Under the pieces are notes generated by a model. That model had not been told where the DNA came from. It saw only the letters and a list, made by a program, of their open reading frames with translations, and did no database searches. Below, in pieces: positions 57,998 to 64,000 of a stretch of 64,000 nucleotides of DNA. Location of the stretch: contig NZ_JADBEC010000001.1 of the NCBI RefSeq assembly GCF_014873945.1, positions 1,771,001 through 1,835,000 of the forward strand, given 5' to 3'. Both the position numbers and the translations under genes were made by a program. How positions within the stretch are numbered: position 1 is the stretch's first letter; each line of letters begins with the position of its first letter. Source of the DNA: Rhizobium viscosum. Lineage in GTDB: Bacteria > Pseudomonadota > Alphaproteobacteria > Rhizobiales > Rhizobiaceae.

Positions 57998-58774
57998 TCA
58001 GGCACCGGTTTCGGTCTGCTGTCTGATATCATCGGCGAGTGGATGCAGACTATCGGCTGGCAAGGTGCCGACGAGGCTGTACCCCATACCGCCGGACGCC
58101 CAGCTCCAGCCCTGAACATTGCCCTGCGCATGCGGCGCCATAGGCCTGTTCTGATCGGCGAGCATTGGCCGCGTCAGCATGACGAGACGCGTTCCCCGAT
58201 CATCATCATACATCAGCATCAATCCGGCGCCGTGCGACGTCGAGATCATCCTGCCGCCCATCAGGCGATAGCCCGACTTGGAAAGATCCGGCAGCACCGG
58301 CTTGCGGCCCATTCGCTCCGTCGCCCAGTCAACGAGTTCGGCCATGTTGTCGGCACGGAGCTCGACCGGCCTCATCCTGTCGGACGCGTATGTGGCGAAG
58401 CTGTTGGCCGCTTCATCAGCCAGCATTACCATGCCTTCGTTCGGCTGCCGGTACATGCCATGCAGCATCCAGCCCCCGGAACCGCCGACGGCGAGAAGAA
58501 CGACAGCGGCAGCAGCCATACGCCAGAAGGGCGGCTGGCTTTGCTTGCGCACCTCCAGCAGATGGCTGAGGTTCAGCCGGCTGGGGACTGGTTCTTCCGC
58601 GACAGAGTTTAGCGCAGCCCGCAAATCGAGCCGCTGCCTGCCGTAGCCGTCGATTCGCGCGGCGATTTCGGGATGGGTTTCAAGATAGACCGAAACCTCG
58701 GCTTCACGCGCTTCGTCCAGCGCACCGTCCACAAAACCATGGAGATCATCCTCGGTGATCGGTTTTACGCTCAT
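57998..58774 (-). CDS. membrane anti-sigma factor
   Basis: The 258-residue product has an N-terminal anti-sigma domain (about 1-60: DDLHGFVDGALDEAREAEVSVYL), one membrane helix (about 85-103, MAAAAVVLLAVGGSGGWML) and a periplasmic domain with LPDLSKSGYRLMGGRMIS. It should hold the ECF sigma factor encoded just upstream until a periplasmic signal arrives. Its ATG overlaps the sigma stop (ATGA). No HxxxCxxC zinc motif is present. Confidence 0.88.
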   Translation of the reverse strand: MSVKPITEDDLHGFVDGALDEAREAEVSVYLETHPEIAARIDGYGRQRLDLRAALNSVAEEPVPSRLNLSHLLEVRKQSQPPFWRMAAAAVVLLAVGGSGGWMLHGMYRQPNEGMVMLADEAANSFATYASDRMRPVELRADNMAELVDWATERMGRKPVLPDLSKSGYRLMGGRMISTSHGAGLMLMYDDDRGTRLVMLTRPMLADQNRPMAPHAQGNVQGWSWASGGMGYSLVGTLPADSLHPLADDIRQQTETGA

Positions 58775-59298
58775 TTTATTCTCCGAAGATGGGTGGCGGG
58801 GCCCTGCTTTGTCTGCCCCGAGCTCTCCAATATCTGCCGTAGCCGCTCACGGGCGCGCGACAGGCGCGACATGACGGTGCCGATCGGGATCACCAGGACC
58901 TCCGCTGTCTGCGAATAGGACAGATCCTCGACCGATACCAGCAGCAAGACGCTACGCTGCTCCTCGGGAAGCTGCTCCAGCGCCTGAAGGATATCGCGGC
59001 CCATCAGACTGTCCTCCTGTGTCGGCTGCCGGGCAAAGGCGCTCTCTTCCACCTTCTCAAAAGGCAGATGTTCGCCACGGCGTGCGGTCTGTTTCAACCG
59101 GTTGACGGCCAGATTATGAAGGATGGCGAACACCCAGGTGCGCGGATCGTCGTTTCGGCGATGATGCCAATGCGCGATAACCCGCTCCAGGCAATCCTGA
59201 ACGAGATCGTCGGCTGCCGTTGCATCTTTCAGCAATCCGCGGGCGTAGCGGCGGAGCGCTGGGATGATCGGTTCGACAAGCTGCAGAATATCACTCAT
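58771..59298 (-). CDS. ECF RNA polymerase sigma factor
   Basis: The 175-residue product has sigma region 2 (DDLVQDCLERVIAHWH, DPRTWVFAILHNLAVNRLK) and region 4 (LEQLPEEQRSVLLLVSVEDLSYSQTAEVLVIPIGTVMSRLSRARERLRQIL). It lies behind the DUF305 and YncE genes on the same strand and is coupled to its anti-sigma. It probably directs transcription of its own operon. Confidence 0.93.
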   Translation of the reverse strand: MSDILQLVEPIIPALRRYARGLLKDATAADDLVQDCLERVIAHWHHRRNDDPRTWVFAILHNLAVNRLKQTARRGEHLPFEKVEESAFARQPTQEDSLMGRDILQALEQLPEEQRSVLLLVSVEDLSYSQTAEVLVIPIGTVMSRLSRARERLRQILESSGQTKQGPATHLRRIK

Positions 59299-59360
59299 GA
59301 GAGGCTTACCTTCAGGAGCTTTCGCCCGTCACCCTACCACAGGCAACGGGGGAGAGGGAT

Positions 59361-60818
59361 TTACTTCGCTTCGATCTGGACGACTTCGCCAGGCTTCTTA
59401 TCCCCCGCAGCGGTGATGACGAGATAGCGGCGCTCTGCCTTCTCGCTACTCTGGACGATCTGCCGGATGGGGCCGACGGCATTGACGATCGCCGAACCGG
59501 CCGGGTTCGTCGTGAATGACGCCAGAGGCTGAAGATCGCCAGAACCGTCAGCCCGCGCGGAGAGCGCAAGAATGTAAGGCTTCTTGGGCTCCAGCCCCGT
59601 CACGGATGCCTGCAGCACCTGCGACAGACCCTGATCGAAAAGAGAAACACTCGTTGGTGCAACGCCATCCTGCTTTGCGTTCGGCGCGTGCAGGGCAAGA
59701 TGCGTCACATCGCCGGCGACGCCGAGCGGCTGGAGGTTCTGCATGCCGTCACCCTCAGGGACTGCATTGGGAACATAGTTGACAGCCTGCGGCGCCTGAC
59801 CGATCGGTATCGTGGCAATCACCTTGTTTGTCTGCGTGTCGATCGCTGCGAGCGCATCGGCGTTTTCGAGGCCCACATAGACGCGCGTGCCATCGCCTGA
59901 TGGCCACACACCATGCGGAAGATTGCCGACAGGAATTGTCGCGACCTGTTGGAAATTATCCGTGCGATAGACCTTCACCTGGTTGAGGCCGCCGACGGAG
60001 ATATAAGCAAAGTCGCCATTGGCATTGTGAACGATGTTGACGTGATTGGTGATCGGCCCGGTATCGATCGTCTTGATGAGATCAAAGGGTGCTTCGGCAT
60101 TGAAGACCTGCGTCTTGCCAGTATCCTTCAGGGTGAACCAGACCTGCTTGCCATCAGGCGTCGCAGCAATGTTGGGGCAGAAGGGACTTTCCTGCTTGAT
60201 GTGCCCGACGATCTGGTGATCGGCGACGGAAACGACAACGGTCTCAGGATTGAACGACGAGCAGACGTAGCCGTATTTGCCATCCGGCGAGAAGATCTGC
60301 ATGCCTGGGCCGGCCGGCACCTTGATCCGCAGCTTCTCCTCATAGCTATGCGCATCGATGACGGAGATGTAATCCTCTCCGCGAACGGTGACCCAGACTT
60401 CGTTACCATCAGGCGTAAAGAATGCCTCATGCGGTGAGCGGCCCACATAGGTGGTGTGCTTTACGGCATTGGTCGCCGTGTCGATGAACGTTACCGAATT
60501 CGAGCCGATCGAAACGACAGCCAATGTCTTGTGGTCGGGCGAAAAACCCATCCCGTGGACCAGGACCTGTCCACGATAGAGCGGGCTCAGATTGCCCGGC
60601 TGCGGATCGCCGAGACGGATGACGCCGAGCAGTTTGTTTGTGGATGGGTTGGTGACCGAAACCGTGTTGGAGAATTGTTCGGCCGCATAGACGCGATCCT
60701 TGCTGCTGATCGGGATATCCGGATCAGAGGTCGCATCCGGCGCCTGGCCGGCAAAGCTCGCTGAGGGCGCCAGCATCGTGCCGGCGAGAAGGCTGAGGGC
60801 GAGAAGGCTAGACTTCAT
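59361..60818 (-). CDS. YncE-like secreted beta-propeller protein
   Basis: The 485-residue product has a signal peptide (LLALSLLAGTMLAPSASFA, cut before GQA) and then seven-bladed propeller repeats of the YVTN type, such as VTNPSTNKLLGVIRLG, SNSVTFIDTATNAVK, YISVIDAHSYEEKLRIKVP and AAIDTQTNKVIATIPIG. A further C-terminal sandwich of about 110 residues follows. It resides in the periplasm or outside. It lies 62 bases ahead of the sigma gene and 13 bases behind the DUF305 gene. Confidence 0.88.
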   Translation of the reverse strand: MKSSLLALSLLAGTMLAPSASFAGQAPDATSDPDIPISSKDRVYAAEQFSNTVSVTNPSTNKLLGVIRLGDPQPGNLSPLYRGQVLVHGMGFSPDHKTLAVVSIGSNSVTFIDTATNAVKHTTYVGRSPHEAFFTPDGNEVWVTVRGEDYISVIDAHSYEEKLRIKVPAGPGMQIFSPDGKYGYVCSSFNPETVVVSVADHQIVGHIKQESPFCPNIAATPDGKQVWFTLKDTGKTQVFNAEAPFDLIKTIDTGPITNHVNIVHNANGDFAYISVGGLNQVKVYRTDNFQQVATIPVGNLPHGVWPSGDGTRVYVGLENADALAAIDTQTNKVIATIPIGQAPQAVNYVPNAVPEGDGMQNLQPLGVAGDVTHLALHAPNAKQDGVAPTSVSLFDQGLSQVLQASVTGLEPKKPYILALSARADGSGDLQPLASFTTNPAGSAIVNAVGPIRQIVQSSEKAERRYLVITAAGDKKPGEVVQIEAK

Positions 60819-60831
60819 GACAGGGTCCTTT

Positions 60832-61317
60832 TCAATTACCCATTTTCATATTCGGATCCATAGCCGGCATCATCGACATGCCGGTGCCGGAAGAGGCGGG
60901 GTTTTGCGGCGGAATTTGGGTTGGCGCCGGATCCGAAGGCGGAAGGGGATCGCCGAGAGCCAGGCGCATCGCAGCAATTTCTTGCTGCTGATCGACGATG
61001 ATCTCCTGGGCGATGCGCTTGAGCTGCTCATTGCCGCCGTAGCGCAGATAGGTCTGCGCCATATCGATAGCCCCTTGATGATGAGGGATCATCATCTCGA
61101 CGAAGTCCCTGTTGACGTCGCCCGTCGGCCTGACCGCCATGTCGTTCATCATCTTCGCCATGGCTGCTTCGTTTTCCGTCAGGAACGGAGTCTCGTCGGT
61201 AACCGCGGAGTTTGTGTGTTCATGCGATGCCGGATCGTCGGCGAAGGCAGAAGCTGACAGGATCATGAAGATCGACGCTGCCAACGGAAAGAATCTCTTT
61301 CGGGGAAAGACGTTCAT
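60832..61317 (-). CDS. DUF305 family secreted protein
   Basis: The 161-residue product has a signal peptide (SIFMILSASAFA, cut before DDP) and a helical DUF305 domain with the conserved MMIPHHQGAIDMA motif, in which the two His and Met residues could bind copper or another metal. A Met/Pro-rich tail (GTGMSMMPAMDPNMKMGN) supports metal binding. AAAGGAG precedes ATG 61317 at a 6-base spacing. It is first in the DUF305-YncE-sigma-anti-sigma operon. Confidence 0.9.
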   Translation of the reverse strand: MNVFPRKRFFPLAASIFMILSASAFADDPASHEHTNSAVTDETPFLTENEAAMAKMMNDMAVRPTGDVNRDFVEMMIPHHQGAIDMAQTYLRYGGNEQLKRIAQEIIVDQQQEIAAMRLALGDPLPPSDPAPTQIPPQNPASSGTGMSMMPAMDPNMKMGN

Positions 61318-61351
61318 GCGGGCTCCTTTTCATGCAGAGCGGTTTCATGAA

Positions 61352-61380
61352 CGTAGACATCGGCGCATTCTTTTTATTCC
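61352..61380 (-). promoter_or_regulatory. candidate ECF-sigma promoter of the DUF305 operon
   Basis: On the minus strand GGAAT(AA) at 61380-61374 and TGTCTACG at 61359-61352 are spaced as GGAAT-N16-TGTC, the standard ECF arrangement (GGAAC-N16-CGTC type). It lies 35 bases ahead of the DUF305 start, so the operon probably controls itself. Confidence 0.55.
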
Positions 61381-61406
61381 GTCTGGTCTGGATATTTTTC
61401 AGCAAC

Positions 61407-61431
61407 AAAAAAAGCCCGCGTGTGCGGGCTT
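61407..61431 (-). terminator. rho-independent terminator 2 of the rRNA operon
   Basis: On the minus strand AAGCCCGC-ACAC-GCGGGCTT is followed by a T-run of seven. It also separates the rRNA operon from the DUF305 operon. Confidence 0.8.
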
Positions 61432-61536
61432 GAATTGGCTGCGTTGTCAGGCTTTATGGGTTTCCTGTGCCGCTTTGTTTGCTTTGGCTGCTTGCGGCCT
61501 CTTGGGGAGAGGTTAGGCCCTGGACTGTTTGGCAAC

Positions 61537-61560
61537 AAAAAAGCCCGCTTGAGAGCGGGT
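61537..61560 (-). terminator. rho-independent terminator 1 of the rRNA operon
   Basis: On the minus strand CCCGCT-CTCA-AGCGGG is followed by C and six T. The flank CAACAAAAAAGCCCGC matches terminator 2, so the two are tandem copies. It lies 145 bases after the tRNA 3' end. Confidence 0.8.
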
Positions 61561-61703
61561 TATTTGTTTGGTTTCGGGTTCAGGCTTTGCCCCGTTCGCG
61601 TTGCTCACCCTTCAGGTTATGGTCCGCAGGACGAGGCGCTACCGATCGCCAGCGAAGATGAAGTCTTCGCGCCAGCGAGATCTGGTCTTGGTGATTGGAA
61701 GAG

Positions 61704-61782
<79 letters not shown>

Positions 61783-61788
61783 CCAGCG

Positions 61789-61872
61789 CAAATCCCTTTG
61801 GGATTTGTCGCGATAGCGTAAATGCCTCTGGCATTTTACGCTCACTGCCGAGCAAATTGCTTCAGCAATTTG
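61789..61872 (-). repeat. three tandem short hairpins between 5S and tRNA-fMet
   Basis: CAAATCCC-TTT-GGGATTTG (61789-61807), GCGTAAATGCC-TCT-GGCATTTTACGC (61816-61841, one bulge) and CAAATTGC-TTCA-GCAATTTG (61853-61872) follow one another with the same design and similar outer bases. They could guide processing of the tRNA precursor. Confidence 0.7.
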
Positions 61873-61903
61873 TCTCGTGTTCCTTTACTCCGTGCCCAAA
61901 CAC

Positions 61904-61930
61904 AAAAGGCCGCTTTGATAGCGGCCCTTT
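61904..61930 (-). terminator. hairpin after 5S rRNA
   Basis: On the minus strand AGGGCCGCT-ATCAA-AGCGGCC is followed by TTTT, with one bulged base. It may stop part of the transcripts or mark a processing point before tRNA-fMet. Confidence 0.55.
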
Positions 61931-61989
61931 GGTCGGCTTTGGGCCGTAAGATTTCGTTTTGAGAAGATATTCACGAGTTGCGTTTAGCA

Positions 61990-62107
61990 GACCTGGCAGC
62001 GACCGACTCTCCCGCGTCTTAAGACGAAGTACCATAGGCGCTGGGGCGTTTCACGGCCGTGTTCGGAAAGGGAACGGGTGCAGCCACCCCGCCATAACCA
62101 CCAGGTC
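61990..62107 (-). rRNA. rrf: 5S ribosomal RNA
   Basis: On the minus strand the sequence begins GACCTGGTGGTTATGGCGGGG, less the last base, and closes with its complement GCCAGGTC; the internal CCGAACACGGCCGTGAAAC loop is standard for 5S. Ends are approximate by a few bases. Confidence 0.95.
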
Positions 62108-62341
62108 AGCGAAGCGCAACTTGTGTGAGAAGCTGGCAGGCGTTAGCCTGTTTTCTTTTTTCTTTTGAACACGTCTTAAAACCTTTCGCGAGGCACTGCC
62201 GGCCAGAGGCCGCAAGCGCAAGGCGCGTCGCCGGAAGTCCGGCGCGCCGTCCGCAGCGCCTTTGGCGCGTGAGGACAGAAGGTCAAGCATCATCGATCCG
62301 GACAAACACTTCGTGTTTGCCGGGAGATGAGCATAGTCAAT
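62108..62341 (-). other. 23S-5S spacer
   Basis: The spacer is about 230 bases and has no gene. It holds a strong stem CAAACAC-TTC-GTGTTTG inside CCGG flanks near 62300, likely a processing stem, and a GC-rich inverted-repeat stretch near 62205-62275. Confidence 0.6.

Positions 62342-64000
<1,659 letters not shown>

Overview
The window is about 60% GC and looks like the chromosome of a Rhizobium-group alphaproteobacterium. The evidence is the block rpsO-pnp, fabA-fabB-fabI divergent from irr, and aroA-cmk-rpsA, together with a class II EPSP synthase close to Agrobacterium CP4, an Irr regulator without the N-terminal heme motif, and an rrn operon ending 23S-5S-tRNA-fMet. I cannot name the species from sequence alone.

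Layout. (1) 1-18.2 kb is housekeeping: an alpha/beta hydrolase tail, rpsO, pnp, an rsmC-like methyltransferase, fabA-fabB-fabI, irr, two membrane proteins, tRNA-Ala(GGC), a FYDLN acid protein, aroA, a decayed paiB-like gene, cmk, rpsA, a Pro/Glu/Gln-rich unknown, ribonuclease D and slyX. (2) 18.3-40.9 kb is a sugar and sugar-acid catabolic region. It holds uxaC-uxuB, a seven-gene minus-strand run (binding protein, two permeases, Gfo/Idh dehydrogenase, ATPase, choline-kinase-like protein, FAD/GcvT oxidoreductase), a divergent TetR regulator, a plus-strand dehydrogenase-DUF993-isomerase-dehydrogenase operon, and a LacI-DUF2264-hydroxyacid dehydrogenase operon divergent from an orphan binding protein. 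(3) 40.9-46.4 kb is a surface-polysaccharide operon: UDP-glucuronate decarboxylase, UDP-galactose epimerase, a cellulose-synthase-like GT2, DUF995 and GH26. (4) 46.4-58 kb holds a LuxR regulator, a long AT-richer gap and a type I secretion locus. The secretion locus encodes an Asp/Thr-rich low-complexity protein, a 686-residue repeat protein, an ABC exporter with a polyglycine N-terminal extension, a HlyD-type adaptor, a small unknown and a GNAT-TPR protein. (5) 58-61.4 kb is a DUF305/YncE/ECF-sigma/anti-sigma operon. (6) 61.4-64 kb is the end of an rRNA operon on the minus strand.

The least familiar part is the type I secretion locus. Its two candidate cargo proteins have no RTX nonapeptides and lie beside polysaccharide genes, which suggests a matrix or adhesion function (inference). 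Further regulatory signals read from the sequence are paired GTAACY-N4-AGTTAY palindromes on both sides of the TetR gene, a palindrome between the -35 and -10 of irr, an AT-rich palindrome in the lacI/binding-protein gap, and an ECF-type promoter ahead of the DUF305 operon.
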